Assembly: GCA_047600765.1 (NCBI GenBank)
Contig: JASGKF010000002.1
Location: 1,612,001-1,676,000, forward strand
Length of the DNA stretch: 64,000 nt
Direction of reading: 5' to 3'
From: Viridibacterium sp047600765
GTDB lineage: Bacteria > Pseudomonadota > Gammaproteobacteria > Burkholderiales > Rhodocyclaceae
Shown in pieces: positions 51,467 to 61,450 of this stretch (positions are counted from its first letter, which is position 1; each line of letters opens with the position of its first letter). Made by a program: the position numbers and the translations under genes. Below the pieces are notes generated by a model, which made no database searches, had not been told where the DNA came from, and worked only from the letters and a program-made list of their open reading frames with translations.

Positions 51467-52768
51467 ATGACGACCCCGCGTAATGCCACGCTGACCCTGG
51501 ACGGTCAGTCCTACGAATTCCCCGTTCTTTCCGGCAGCGTCGGGCCTGATGTCATCGACATCCGTTCGCTCTACGCGAAGTCCGGTGCTTTCACCTTCGA
51601 CCCGGGCTTCATGTCGACGGCAGCCTGCAAGTCCTCGATCACCTACATCGACGGTGACAAGGGCGAGCTGATGTACCGCGGCTACCCCATCGCCAACCTC
51701 GCAGAGAACTGCAACTTCCTCGAAACCTGCTACCTGCTCAAGAACGGCGAACTGCCGAACAAGACGCAGTACGACGAATTCGAAGGCACGGTGCGCAAGC
51801 ACACCATGGTGCATGAGCAGCTGACGCGCCTGTATCAAGGCTTCCGTCGCGACGCGCACCCGATGGCCATCCTCGTCGGCGTGGTCGGCGCACTGTCGGC
51901 CTACTACCAGGACTCGCTGGACATCACCAACCCCGAGCACCGCAACATCGCCGCGATCCGCCTGATCGCCAAGATGCCGACCATCGTGGCGATGGCCTAC
52001 AAGTACACCGTTGGCCAGCCCTTCATGTTCCCGCGCAACGACCTGGGCTACGCCGAGAACTTCCTGCACATGATGTTCGCGACGCCGTGCGAAGAGTACA
52101 AGCCGAACCCCGTGCTGGCTCGCGCACTCGACCGCATCCTGATCCTGCACGCTGACCACGAGCAGAACGCTTCGACCTCGACCGTGCGTCTGTCCGGTTC
52201 GTCGGGTGCCAACCCCTTCGCCTGTATCGCAGCCGGCATCGCCTGTCTGTGGGGCCCGGCACACGGTGGCGCCAACGAAGCCTGTCTGGAAATGCTCAAC
52301 GACATCCAGAATCAGGGCGGCGTGGCCAAGATCGGCGAGTTCATCGCCAAGGTCAAGGACAAGAACTCCGGCGTCAAGCTGATGGGCTTCGGTCACCGCG
52401 TCTACAAGAACTTCGACCCGCGCGCCACGCTGATGCGTGAGACCTGCCACGAAGTGCTGGGCGAACTGGGCCTGCAGAACGACCCGTTGTTCAAGCTCGC
52501 CATGGAACTGGAAAAGATTGCGCTGGAAGACGAGTACTTCGTGTCCCGCAAGCTGTACCCGAACGTCGACTTCTACTCCGGCATCGTGCAGAAGGCCATG
52601 GGCATCCCCGTGCCGCTGTTCACCGGCATCTTCGCACTGGCCCGCACCATCGGCTGGATTGCGCAGTGGAACGAAATGATCGGCGACCCCGAACAGAAGA
52701 TTGGCCGCCCCCGCCAGCTCTACACCGGCGCTACGCCGCGTAGCGTGACGTCGATGGCGCTGCGCTGA
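51467..52768 (+). CDS. gltA: Citrate synthase (type II)
   Basis: 433 residues, hexameric Gram-negative type. Condenses acetyl-CoA and oxaloacetate. The N-terminal beta region (LTLDGQSYEFPVLSGSVGPD) is that of GltA. Catalytic residues: His in GPAHGGANEACLEML, His in MGFGHRVYKNFDPRATL, and the Asp in VDFYSGIVQKAMGIP. Follows sdhE by 42 bases in the same direction. Confidence 0.97.
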   Translation: MTTPRNATLTLDGQSYEFPVLSGSVGPDVIDIRSLYAKSGAFTFDPGFMSTAACKSSITYIDGDKGELMYRGYPIANLAENCNFLETCYLLKNGELPNKTQYDEFEGTVRKHTMVHEQLTRLYQGFRRDAHPMAILVGVVGALSAYYQDSLDITNPEHRNIAAIRLIAKMPTIVAMAYKYTVGQPFMFPRNDLGYAENFLHMMFATPCEEYKPNPVLARALDRILILHADHEQNASTSTVRLSGSSGANPFACIAAGIACLWGPAHGGANEACLEMLNDIQNQGGVAKIGEFIAKVKDKNSGVKLMGFGHRVYKNFDPRATLMRETCHEVLGELGLQNDPLFKLAMELEKIALEDEYFVSRKLYPNVDFYSGIVQKAMGIPVPLFTGIFALARTIGWIAQWNEMIGDPEQKIGRPRQLYTGATPRSVTSMALR

Positions 52769-52809
52769 GCCTTGCGCGGCCCTGATCACATAGAAGAGGT
52801 GAACGAATA

Positions 52810-55644
52810 ATGATGAAACCCTTCCTCACGAACTCCTACCTGTTCGGCTCCAACGCGCCGTTCATCGAGGAGCTCTACGAGACCTACCTGGAGAATCCGG
52901 CCGGCGTGCCGGATCAATGGCGCGATTACTTCGACCAGCTGCAGAACATGCCTGGCGCCGGCCGCGACGTGGCGCATGCGCCCGTCATCGCCTCGTTTGC
53001 GCAGATGGCCAAGCAGAGCAAGTTCGCCGCCAACACCAACGGCGTGGCCGACAAGCGTCAAGTCGGCGTGCTGCAGATGATCAACGCCTACCGCTTCCTC
53101 GGTAACCGCTGGGCGCAGATCGATCCGCTGAAGCGCCAGGAACGTCCGCCGATTCCCGAGCTGGAGCCCTCGCACTACGGTTTCACCGAGGCTGACCTGT
53201 CGGCCCCGTTCGCCATCGGCTCGTTCCAGTTCCAGCAGAACCCGCAAGCCACGCTGCGCGAGATTCTCGAAGCCGTGCGCCAGACCTACTGCGGTTCGAT
53301 CGGCGCCGAGTACATGTACATCTCGGACATCGCCCAGAAGCGCTGGATCCAGTCGCGCCTCGAGCCGATCCGCTCGACGCCGGCACTGCCGACCGAACAG
53401 AAGAAGCGCATCCTCGAACGCCTGACGGCTGCCGAGACGCTGGAAAAGTACCTCCACACCCGCTACGTCGGCCAGAAGCGCTTCTCGCTCGAAGGCGGTG
53501 AGTCGGCCATCGTCGCGATGGACAACCTCATCAACACCGCTGGCGCGCAAGGCGTGCAGGACATCGTGATCGGCATGGCCCACCGTGGCCGCCTCAACGT
53601 GCTGGTCAACACCCTCGGCAAGAGCCCCTCGACCCTGTTCTCGGAATTCGAAGGCAAGGCTGCGAGCGACCTCACCGCCGGTGACGTGAAGTACCACATG
53701 GGCTTCTCCAGCGACGTGAATACCGCTGGCGGCCCGGTGCACCTCACGCTGGCCTTCAACCCGTCCCACCTCGAGATCGTCAATCCGGTCGTGCTGGGTT
53801 CGGTGTTCGCACGCCAGAAGCGTCGCGACGGCAAGCAGGAACAGGCGCTGCCCATCCTCATCCACGGCGACGCCGCCGTGGCGGGTCAGGGCATCAACCA
53901 GGAAATCCTCAACTTCAGCCAGACGCGCGGTTACGGCGTCGGCGGCGCAGTGCACATCATCATCAACAACCAGATCGGCTTCACCACCTCCGATCCGCGT
54001 GATGCGCGCTCCTCGATCTACTGCACGGACATCTTCAAGATGGCCGAAGCACCGATCTTCCACGTCAATGGTGACGATCCCGAAGCTGTCGCGCTGGTTT
54101 GCCAGCTGGCTGTCGAGTTCCGCCAGACCTTCAAGAAGGACGTGGTCATCGACCTGCTGTGCTACCGCAAGCTCGGCCACAACGAGGCCGACGAGCCCAT
54201 GGTCACGCAGCCGCTGATGTACAAGAAGATCGGCCAGCACCCCGGTACGCGCAAGCTGTACGCCGACAAGCTCGTTGGTCTGGGCGTCTGCACTTCGGAC
54301 GAACCCGAGCAGATCATCGCCAGCTACCGCGAACACCTCGACCGCGGCGAGCTGCTGTACAACCCGGCACTGTCGGGCCACACCCGCAAGTACGCGCAGG
54401 ACTGGACGCCCTTCATCAAGAAGGACTACACCGACGCGGGTGACACCTCGGTGCCGATGGGCGAGCTCAAGCGCCTCTCCGCGCGTCTGACCGACATCCC
54501 CTCGGGCTTCACGCTGCACCCCACCGTCTCGCGCGTCATCGAGAACCGCAAGGCCATGGGTGCTGGTGAGCGTCCGCTGGACTGGGGCATGGGCGAGAAC
54601 CTCGCTTACGCCTCGCTCGTCGCACAAGGTTACGGTGTGCGTCTGTCCGGTCAGGACTGCGGCCGCGGCACCTTCGTGCACCGCCACGCCGTGCTGCACG
54701 ACCAGAACCGCGAGAAGTGGGATTCGGGCGCCTACACGCCGCTGCGCAATGTGCAGGAAGGCCAGGCCCCGTTCGTGGTCATCGACTCCGTGCTGTCCGA
54801 AGCCGGCGTGCTCGGTTTCGAATACGGCTACGCCACTGCCGAACCGAACGAACTCGTGATCTGGGAAGCCCAGTTCGGCGACTTCGGTAACGGTGCACAG
54901 GTCGTCATCGACCAGTTCATCAGCTCGGGCGAAGCCAAGTGGGGTCGTCAGGCCGGCATCACCATGCTGCTGCCGCACGGTTACGAAGGGCAGGGCCCGG
55001 AGCACTCGTCCGCACGTCTGGAGCGTTACATCCAGCTGTCCGCCGAGAACAACTGGCAAGTCACCATGCCCTCGACGCCGGCACAGATCTTCCACCTGCT
55101 GCGTCGCCAGATGATCCGTCCGCTGCGCAAGCCGCTGGTGGTGATGACGCCGAAGTCCCTGCTGCGCCACAAGGACGCTGTGTCCTCGCTCGACGAGCTG
55201 GCCAGCGGCAGCTTCCAGACCGTCATCGCCGAAGTCGAGAAGCTCGACGCCAAGAAGGTCAAGCGCGTCGTGCTGTGCAGCGGCAAGATCTACTACGAAC
55301 TCGCTGCCGAGCGCCATGCCAAGGGCATCAAGGACGTCGCCCTGGTACGTATCGAACAGCTCTACCCGTTCCCCGACGAAGCACTGTCGGTCGAACTGGC
55401 CAAGTTCCCCAACGCCAAGGAAGTCGTCTGGTGTCAGGAAGAGCCGGAGAACCAGGGTAGCTGGTACTTCTTCGTGTCGCGTCAGCATCTGTCGCGCTCG
55501 CTGCCGAAGGGTGTCTCGCTGCACCTCGTCAGCCGCCCGGCCGCTGCGTCGCCCGCCGTCGGTTACTACGCCAAGCACAACGCACAACAGAAGGATGTGG
55601 TGGAAGGTGCGTTCGGACCGCTGGATCAAGGCTCTGCCAACTGA
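52810..55644 (+). CDS. sucA: 2-oxoglutarate dehydrogenase E1 component
   Basis: 944 residues, full length. Thiamine diphosphate-dependent decarboxylation of 2-oxoglutarate. The N-terminal FLTNSYLFGSNAPFIEELYE and YLENPAGVPDQWRDYFDQL are the usual SucA start that docks E2. Next come GMAHRGRLNVLVNTLGK, the ThDP site NGDDPEAVALVCQLAVEF and DLLCYRKLGHNEADEP. The C-terminal part has HRHAVLHDQNREKWD and EEPENQGSWYF. Start ATG 52810 or 52813. Confidence 0.97.
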   Translation: MMKPFLTNSYLFGSNAPFIEELYETYLENPAGVPDQWRDYFDQLQNMPGAGRDVAHAPVIASFAQMAKQSKFAANTNGVADKRQVGVLQMINAYRFLGNRWAQIDPLKRQERPPIPELEPSHYGFTEADLSAPFAIGSFQFQQNPQATLREILEAVRQTYCGSIGAEYMYISDIAQKRWIQSRLEPIRSTPALPTEQKKRILERLTAAETLEKYLHTRYVGQKRFSLEGGESAIVAMDNLINTAGAQGVQDIVIGMAHRGRLNVLVNTLGKSPSTLFSEFEGKAASDLTAGDVKYHMGFSSDVNTAGGPVHLTLAFNPSHLEIVNPVVLGSVFARQKRRDGKQEQALPILIHGDAAVAGQGINQEILNFSQTRGYGVGGAVHIIINNQIGFTTSDPRDARSSIYCTDIFKMAEAPIFHVNGDDPEAVALVCQLAVEFRQTFKKDVVIDLLCYRKLGHNEADEPMVTQPLMYKKIGQHPGTRKLYADKLVGLGVCTSDEPEQIIASYREHLDRGELLYNPALSGHTRKYAQDWTPFIKKDYTDAGDTSVPMGELKRLSARLTDIPSGFTLHPTVSRVIENRKAMGAGERPLDWGMGENLAYASLVAQGYGVRLSGQDCGRGTFVHRHAVLHDQNREKWDSGAYTPLRNVQEGQAPFVVIDSVLSEAGVLGFEYGYATAEPNELVIWEAQFGDFGNGAQVVIDQFISSGEAKWGRQAGITMLLPHGYEGQGPEHSSARLERYIQLSAENNWQVTMPSTPAQIFHLLRRQMIRPLRKPLVVMTPKSLLRHKDAVSSLDELASGSFQTVIAEVEKLDAKKVKRVVLCSGKIYYELAAERHAKGIKDVALVRIEQLYPFPDEALSVELAKFPNAKEVVWCQEEPENQGSWYFFVSRQHLSRSLPKGVSLHLVSRPAAASPAVGYYAKHNAQQKDVVEGAFGPLDQGSAN

Positions 55645-55680
55645 TCCGCCCGCGCACAATAAAAACCAAGGACCAATCAA

Positions 55681-56943
55681 ATGATCATTGAAGTCAAAGT
55701 TCCGCAGCTCTCCGAATCCGTGTCGGAAGCTACCCTCGTCAGCTGGCACGCCAAGGAAGGCCAGGCCGTCAAGCGCGACCAGAACCTCATCGACATCGAA
55801 ACCGACAAGGTCGTGCTCGAAACCCCGGCGCCTGCTGATGGCGTGCTGGTCAAGATCATCATTGGCAACGGCACGACCGTGACCAGTGGTGATGTGCTGG
55901 CTCAGATCGACACCGAAGCCAAGGCTGGCGATGCCTCATCTGCCAACACTCCGGCCGCTGCAGCAGCGCCTGCCGCCGCTCCGGCTGCTGCCGCACCGGC
56001 CCCCGCAAGCGCCAATGGCCCCGCAGCCCGCAAGATTCTCGCCGAGAAGGGCGTTGATGCAGCCAGCGTGCAAGGTACGGGCCCCGGCGGACGCGTCACC
56101 AAGGCCGACGCCCTCGGCGCCGGCAAGCCTGCCGCACCGGGCAGCAGCGCCACCGTGTCGACCGTGGTGCCTGTTGTCGTCGGCGTCGGTCAGCCGCTGC
56201 CGCAACCGCCCGCACCCGTGTCGGTCGAAAGCGTCCTCGCCGACCGCCCCGAACAGCGCGTGCCGATGAGCCGCCTGCGCGCCCGCGTTGCCGAGCGTCT
56301 GCTGCAATCGCAAGCCACCAACGCCATCCTGACCACGTTCAACGAAGTGAACATGGCCCCCGTGATGGAGCTGCGCAAGAAGTACGTCGAGAAGTTCGAG
56401 AAGGAACACGGCATCAAGCTCGGCTTCATGTCCTTCTTCGTCAAGGCAGCCTGCGCCGCCCTCAAGAAGTACCCGATCCTCAACGCCTCGGTCGATGGCA
56501 ATGACATCGTCTACCACGGCTACATCGACATCGGTATCGCCGTCGGTTCGCCGCGCGGCCTCGTCGTGCCCATCCTGCGCAATGCAGACCAGATGAGCAT
56601 CGCCGACATCGAGAAGAAGATCGCCGAGTACGGTGCCAAGGCCAAGGACGGCAAGCTCAGCATGGAAGAGCTCACCGGCGGCACCTTCTCCATCTCCAAC
56701 GGTGGCGTGTTCGGTTCGATGCTGTCGACGCCGATCATCAACCCGCCGCAGTCCGCGATCCTCGGCATCCACGCCACCAAGGAACGCGCCGTGGTTGAGA
56801 GCGGTCAGGTCGTCGTGCGCCCGATCAACTACTTTGCGATGTCCTACGACCACCGCATCATCGACGGCCGCGAAGCCGTTCTCGGTCTGGTGACCATGAA
56901 GGAAGCGCTGGAAGATCCGGCCCGTCTGCTGCTGGAAATCTGA
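55681..56943 (+). CDS. sucB: Dihydrolipoamide succinyltransferase (E2 of 2-oxoglutarate dehydrogenase)
   Basis: 420 residues. One N-terminal lipoyl domain with the modified Lys in LIDIETDKVVLETPAPADG. An Ala/Pro-rich linker and the E3-binding domain (GPAARKILAEKGVDAASVQG) follow. The catalytic acetyltransferase-like domain ends with the active-site MSYDHRIIDGREAVLGLV. Transfers the succinyl group to CoA. Between sucA and lpdA with short gaps. Confidence 0.97.
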   Translation: MIIEVKVPQLSESVSEATLVSWHAKEGQAVKRDQNLIDIETDKVVLETPAPADGVLVKIIIGNGTTVTSGDVLAQIDTEAKAGDASSANTPAAAAAPAAAPAAAAPAPASANGPAARKILAEKGVDAASVQGTGPGGRVTKADALGAGKPAAPGSSATVSTVVPVVVGVGQPLPQPPAPVSVESVLADRPEQRVPMSRLRARVAERLLQSQATNAILTTFNEVNMAPVMELRKKYVEKFEKEHGIKLGFMSFFVKAACAALKKYPILNASVDGNDIVYHGYIDIGIAVGSPRGLVVPILRNADQMSIADIEKKIAEYGAKAKDGKLSMEELTGGTFSISNGGVFGSMLSTPIINPPQSAILGIHATKERAVVESGQVVVRPINYFAMSYDHRIIDGREAVLGLVTMKEALEDPARLLLEI

Positions 56944-56997
56944 TAGCCGTTGTTTGAAGGGGCGCGCTGGTCGCGCCCCGTTGCCAAGGACAAGAAA

Positions 56998-58422
56998 ATG
57001 TCGAAAGAATTTGACGTCGTCGTCATCGGTGGTGGTCCCGCCGGCTACGTGGCTGCGATCCGTGCCTCGCAACTGGGCCTCAACACCGCCTGCTGCGAAT
57101 CCGAAGCCTATGCCGACCCCAAGGGCGAACCGCGTCTGGGCGGCACCTGCCTCAACGTGGGTTGCATCCCCTCCAAGGCCCTGCTGCACTCATCCGAGCT
57201 GTACGACCAGGCTGCCCACTCGTTCGTCATGCACGGCATCAAGGCCGACAAGGTCTCCATCGACGTGCCGACGATGATCCAGCGCAAGACCAACATCGTC
57301 ACGCAGCTGGTTACGGGCATCAAAGGCCTGTTCAAGAAGTACAAGGTCACCTTCGTGCCGGGCCATGGCAGCTTCGTCGGCCAGGTCAACGGCAAGTGGC
57401 AGGTCAAGATCGGTGACGAAATCGTTACGACCACGCACGTCATCGTTGCCACGGGTTCGTCGGCGCGTCACCTGCCGGGCATCCCGGTCGACCAGAAGCT
57501 GATCCTCGACAACGCTGGCGCACTCGACATCAACGCTGTGCCCAAGCGCCTCGGCGTCATAGGTGCCGGCGTGATCGGCCTCGAAATGGGCTCGGTGTGG
57601 AAGCGTCTCGGTTCCGACGTCACCATCCTCGAAGCCGCGCCCGATTTCCTCGCCGCAGCTGACTCCGCAGTCGCCAAGGAAGCCTGGAAGATCTTCACGA
57701 CCAAGCAAGGTCTCAAGATCAACCTCGGCATCCAGCTCAAGGAAGTCACCGCCGGCAAGGACAGCGTCACCATCAAGTACGAAAACGACGAAGGCCTGCA
57801 GACCCTGGAAGTCGACAAGCTCATCGTCGCTGTGGGCCGCACGCCGAACACCAATGGCCTCAACGCCAACGCCGTCGGTCTCGCGCTCGACGAGCGCGGC
57901 CGCATCAAGATCGACGAACACTGCGCCACCAACCTGCCCAACGTGTGGGCGGTCGGCGACGTGGTGCCGGGCCCGATGCTCGCGCACAAAGGCATGGAAG
58001 AGGGCGTGATGGTGGCTGAAGTGATCTCGGGTCAGGCCGGTCACATGAACCACAACACCATTCCCTGGGTCATCTACACGCACCCGGAAATCGCCTGGGT
58101 CGGCAAGACCGAGCAAGAGCTCAAGGCCGCCAATGTGCCGTTCAAGGAAGGCAAGATCCCCTTCCTCGCCAACGGTCGCGCACTCGGCCAGGGCGACACC
58201 ACGGGCTTCGTCAAGGTCATCGCACATGCCGAGACCGACGAAATCCTCGGTGCCCACATCATCGGTACCAACGCTTCGGAGCTGATCGCCGAAGCCGTGG
58301 TGGCCATGGAGTTCGGTGCTTCGTCGGAAGACATTGCTCGTACGTGTCACGCTCACCCGACGCTGTCGGAAGCGTTCCACGAGGCTGCACTTGCCGTTGA
58401 TAAGCGTTCTTTGCATTTCTGA
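56998..58422 (+). CDS. lpdA: Dihydrolipoamide dehydrogenase (E3)
   Basis: 474 residues. FAD motif DVVVIGGGPAGYVAAIRASQ, redox-active disulfide in GGTCLNVGCIPSKALLHSSE, NAD motif GVIGAGVIGLEMGSVWKRLG, and the catalytic His-Glu pair in CHAHPTLSEAFHEAAL. Reoxidises lipoamide of SucB. The start ATG 56998 (MSKEFDVVVIGG) is chosen because the frame extending to 56950 lacks a ribosome site. Likely the dedicated E3 of the OGDH complex; a possible hairpin terminator at 58452 follows. Confidence 0.97.
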   Translation: MSKEFDVVVIGGGPAGYVAAIRASQLGLNTACCESEAYADPKGEPRLGGTCLNVGCIPSKALLHSSELYDQAAHSFVMHGIKADKVSIDVPTMIQRKTNIVTQLVTGIKGLFKKYKVTFVPGHGSFVGQVNGKWQVKIGDEIVTTTHVIVATGSSARHLPGIPVDQKLILDNAGALDINAVPKRLGVIGAGVIGLEMGSVWKRLGSDVTILEAAPDFLAAADSAVAKEAWKIFTTKQGLKINLGIQLKEVTAGKDSVTIKYENDEGLQTLEVDKLIVAVGRTPNTNGLNANAVGLALDERGRIKIDEHCATNLPNVWAVGDVVPGPMLAHKGMEEGVMVAEVISGQAGHMNHNTIPWVIYTHPEIAWVGKTEQELKAANVPFKEGKIPFLANGRALGQGDTTGFVKVIAHAETDEILGAHIIGTNASELIAEAVVAMEFGASSEDIARTCHAHPTLSEAFHEAALAVDKRSLHF

Positions 58423-58451
58423 TCGGCCAGACTGGCTGAATTGAAAGCACG

Positions 58452-58488
58452 ACGGGGTGGGGCGTCACAAGCGCTTCACCCCGTTTCA
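58452..58488 (+). terminator. Hairpin after lpdA (weak terminator or attenuator)
   Basis: Arms ACGGGGTGGGGCG and CGCTTCACCCCGT pair over 13 positions (with two G-U pairs) around TCACAAG and are followed by TTCACTT. The T-run is short, so some read-through into zapE is likely. Confidence 0.65.
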
Positions 58489-58505
58489 CTTCCGAGTGTC
58501 GTCTG

Positions 58506-59618
58506 ATGTCCCACGAAATCCTCAACGTCCCTGAATTCGGTGTCATCGAAGCCTACGAGGCGCAGCTCGCCATGCGCGGCTACAAGGCCGACGTCGCGCA
58601 GCGCAAGGCAGTCAATCGACTGCAGGCGATGTACACCGAGTTGCTGGCGTTCAAGGCAGCGCGGCGCACGGCGCTGCGCAAGCTCTTCATCCACCCGGAC
58701 CTGCCGCGCAGCATCTACCTGTGGGGCGGCGTGGGGCGTGGCAAGAGCTTCATCATGGACAGCTTCTTCGACGCTGTGCCCTACAAGCGCAAGCGTCGCG
58801 CGCACTTCCACTCGTTCATGCAGAGCATCCACGCCCAGCTGCGTGCCGCGACGAATGAAGACGACCCGCTCGCCAAGGTCGCCGACGACATCGCCACCAA
58901 GACGCGCCTGCTGTGCTTCGACGAATTCCACGTATCCGACATCGCCGACGCAATGATCCTCGGCCGCCTCATGCAGGCCCTGTTCGAGCGCGGCGTGGTC
59001 TTCGTGATGACCTCCAACTACCCACCGGATGGCCTCTATCCCAACGGCCTGCAACGCCAGAACTTCCTGCCCACCATCGACCTCATGAAAGAGCGCTTCG
59101 ACGTCGTCGAAGTCGATGACGGCACAGACTACCGTTTGCGCTCACTGGAGCGCATGAACACCTTCATCGTGCCGACCGGGCCCGAGACCGACGCAAAACT
59201 CTCCGGCCACTTCGCCGAGATCGCCGGTGTGCCCGGCAAGCCTGCCGACCTCGACGTGCAGGGCCGCAAACTGCACGCACGCCGCGCCGCGCCCGGCGTC
59301 GTGTGGTTCGATTTCGAAGTGCTGTGCGGCGGCCCGCGCTCGCAGAACGACTACCTCGAACTCGCCCGCGAACACCACACGCTGTTGCTGTCCAATGTGC
59401 CCGTCATGAGCAAGGATCAGGGCAACGAAGCGCGCCGCTTCACCTGGCTCATCGACGTGCTCTACGACGCCCGCGTCAAACTCATCGTCAGCGCCGCAGC
59501 CGAGGCGCCCGAGCTGTATCGCCAAGGCCCCAACGCGCAGGAGTTTCCGCGCACCGTGTCGCGTCTCATCGAGATGCGTACGCGCGAGTATCTCGCCGAG
59601 CCGCACAGGCCGGAGTAA
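58506..59618 (+). CDS. zapE: Cell division protein ZapE (AFG1-family ATPase)
   Basis: 370 residues. An AFG1-type AAA+ ATPase that interacts with FtsZ at the division septum under stress or low oxygen in E. coli. Walker A is IYLWGGVGRGKSFIMDSFFD; Walker B is TRLLCFDEFHVSDIADAM; a conserved MTSNYPPDGLYPNGLQRQNF segment follows. The lengths and motifs agree with ZapE. It sits 83 bases after lpdA, at the end of the TCA cluster; such co-location is seen in other betaproteobacteria. Confidence 0.92.
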   Translation: MSHEILNVPEFGVIEAYEAQLAMRGYKADVAQRKAVNRLQAMYTELLAFKAARRTALRKLFIHPDLPRSIYLWGGVGRGKSFIMDSFFDAVPYKRKRRAHFHSFMQSIHAQLRAATNEDDPLAKVADDIATKTRLLCFDEFHVSDIADAMILGRLMQALFERGVVFVMTSNYPPDGLYPNGLQRQNFLPTIDLMKERFDVVEVDDGTDYRLRSLERMNTFIVPTGPETDAKLSGHFAEIAGVPGKPADLDVQGRKLHARRAAPGVVWFDFEVLCGGPRSQNDYLELAREHHTLLLSNVPVMSKDQGNEARRFTWLIDVLYDARVKLIVSAAAEAPELYRQGPNAQEFPRTVSRLIEMRTREYLAEPHRPE

Positions 59619-59629
59619 GGGGAGAGTAA

Positions 59630-59696
59630 GGTGGATAAGCGCAGCGCATCCACCGTTCCACCCGTTGCACGCGTGGATGCGCTGCGCTTATCCACC
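59630..59696. repeat. Perfect 24-base inverted repeat (REP-like)
   Basis: The left arm (59630-59653, GGTGGATAAGCGCAGCGCAT followed by CCAC) is the exact complement of the right arm (59673-59696). The arms extend outward by a few bases with one mismatch (GTAAGG against CCCTAC). The GTAGGGTGGATAAG-type outer sequence resembles REP-like palindromes common in proteobacterial intergenic DNA. It lies between zapE and the ABC-F gene. Confidence 0.8.
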
Positions 59697-59776
59697 CTAC
59701 GTAGTGTCACAAAGGTTTTGCTGGGCCTGCCCGGATGGGGCAGCTATCATGCCGCTCCCCCAAGAAGTTCCTCCCC

Positions 59777-61450
59777 ATGATTTCCGTCAAGAACGTAACG
59801 CTGCGTCGCGGCGTCAAGGTCGTGCTCGACCGTGCCTCTGTCAATTTCACGCCCGGCGAGAAGATCGGTCTCGTCGGCCGTAACGGCGCCGGCAAGTCTT
59901 CCTTTTTCGGCCTGCTCAACGGCACGCTGCACGAAGACAGCGGCGAGTTCTCCATCCCCACGCAATGGCAGATGGCGCAGGTGGCGCAGGACATGCCGGA
60001 GACCGAGCAGGGCGCGACCGACTTCGTGATCGAAGGCGACAACGTGCTGATGGCGGCGCGTGCCGAAGTGGCGGCGGCGGAAGCCAGCGATGACGGCATG
60101 GCCATGGCGCATGCCTACATGGCCTTGCACGATGCGGGCGAACACGACGCACCGGCGCGCGCGCAGGCACTGATCCTTGGCCTGGGCTTCACGACCGCGC
60201 AGCTCGATCAGCCGGTCAACAGCTTCTCGGGCGGCTGGCGCATGCGCCTGCAGCTGGCGCGCGCGCTGATGTGTCCGTCCGATCTGTTGCTGCTCGACGA
60301 ACCGACCAACCACCTCGACCTCGATGCGCTCGTGTGGCTCGAAGCCTGGCTCAAGCGCTACGCCGGCACCATGGTCGTCATCAGCCACGACCGCGAGTTT
60401 CTCGATGCGGTGACGCAGGTGACGGTGCACGTCGATAACGCCAAACTCGTGCGCTACGGCGGCAACTACAGCCGCTTCGAAGAGATGCGCGCCGAACAGA
60501 TGCTGCTGCAACAGGCGGCGATGGCCAAGCAGGCCGACAAGATTGCGCACCTGCAGAAGTTCATCGACCGCTTCAAGGCCAAGGCCAGCAAGGCCAAGCA
60601 GGCGCAGAGCCGCGTCAAGGCGCTGGAGCGCATGGAGAAGGTCGCGCCAGTGCTGGCCGATGCCGAGTTCAGCTTCGAGTTCAAGGAGCCGCTCAACGTC
60701 CCCAATCCCATGCTGTCGATGCTCGACGCGAGCTTCGGCTACCCGCCGCCGGACGACACGCCCGATGCCGCGCCCACGGTCATCGTGCGCAACATCAACC
60801 GCTCCGTGCTGGCGGGCCAGCGCATCGGCATCCTCGGCGCCAACGGTCAGGGCAAGTCCACGCTGGTGAAGACGGTCGCGCATGCGCTCAAGCCCATTCT
60901 CGGCGAGATCAGCGAAGGCAAGGGCCTCAACATCGGCTACTTCGCCCAGCAGGAACTCGACGTGCTGGATCCGGAGGCTTCACCACTGCTGCACATGATC
61001 CGGCTGGCCAAGGACACGCCGGCCCACATGCGCGCACCGGGCCAGAGCGGCACCGAGCAATCACTGCGCACCTTCCTCGGCACCTTCAACTTCAGCGGCG
61101 ACATGGTGCACCAGGCCGTCGGCACCATGAGCGGCGGGGAGAAAGCGCGCCTCGTGCTGTGCATGATCGTCTGGCAACGCCCCAACCTGCTGCTGCTCGA
61201 CGAACCGACCAACCACCTCGACCTCGCCACGCGCGACGCGCTGGGTGTGGCCCTCAACGAATTCGAAGGCACGGTGATGCTGGTCAGCCACGACCGCGCC
61301 TTGCTACGTGCAGTGTGTGATGAGTTCTGGCTGGTGTCCAAGGGCGCCGTTGAGCCCTATGACGGGGATCTGGATGATTACCAGCAGTTCCTGCTGGATG
61401 AAGCGCGACGTGTGCGGGAAGAGGCGGCTGCGGCGTTGAAGAAAAAGTAG
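59777..61450 (+). CDS. ABC-F family ATPase (YheS-like)
   Basis: 557 residues with two ATPase domains and no membrane part, so an ABC-F translation factor rather than a transporter. First domain: MISVKNVTLRRGVKVVLDRA, Walker A GLVGRNGAGKSSFFGLLNG, signature VNSFSGGWRMRLQLARALM, Walker B LLLLDEPTNHLDLDALV. A linker with KAQSRVKALERMEKV follows. Second domain: GILGANGQGKSTLVKT, MSGGEKARLVLCMIVW and LLLLDEPTNHLDLATRDA. The frame opens upstream, but ATG 59777 begins the conserved domain. The stop codon TAG lies inside a REP-like repeat. The closest type by eye is YheS; the exact ribosome-rescue or quality role is unknown. Confidence 0.9.
   Translation: MISVKNVTLRRGVKVVLDRASVNFTPGEKIGLVGRNGAGKSSFFGLLNGTLHEDSGEFSIPTQWQMAQVAQDMPETEQGATDFVIEGDNVLMAARAEVAAAEASDDGMAMAHAYMALHDAGEHDAPARAQALILGLGFTTAQLDQPVNSFSGGWRMRLQLARALMCPSDLLLLDEPTNHLDLDALVWLEAWLKRYAGTMVVISHDREFLDAVTQVTVHVDNAKLVRYGGNYSRFEEMRAEQMLLQQAAMAKQADKIAHLQKFIDRFKAKASKAKQAQSRVKALERMEKVAPVLADAEFSFEFKEPLNVPNPMLSMLDASFGYPPPDDTPDAAPTVIVRNINRSVLAGQRIGILGANGQGKSTLVKTVAHALKPILGEISEGKGLNIGYFAQQELDVLDPEASPLLHMIRLAKDTPAHMRAPGQSGTEQSLRTFLGTFNFSGDMVHQAVGTMSGGEKARLVLCMIVWQRPNLLLLDEPTNHLDLATRDALGVALNEFEGTVMLVSHDRALLRAVCDEFWLVSKGAVEPYDGDLDDYQQFLLDEARRVREEAAAALKKK

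Noticed and set aside
52786..55749. A 987-codon antisense frame over sucA, and similar ones over acnB (41970-44738), sdhA (48158-50083) and lpdA
   Set aside because: They mirror highly conserved TCA genes, show repetitive Val/Asp/Gly/Arg-rich composition and have no motifs.
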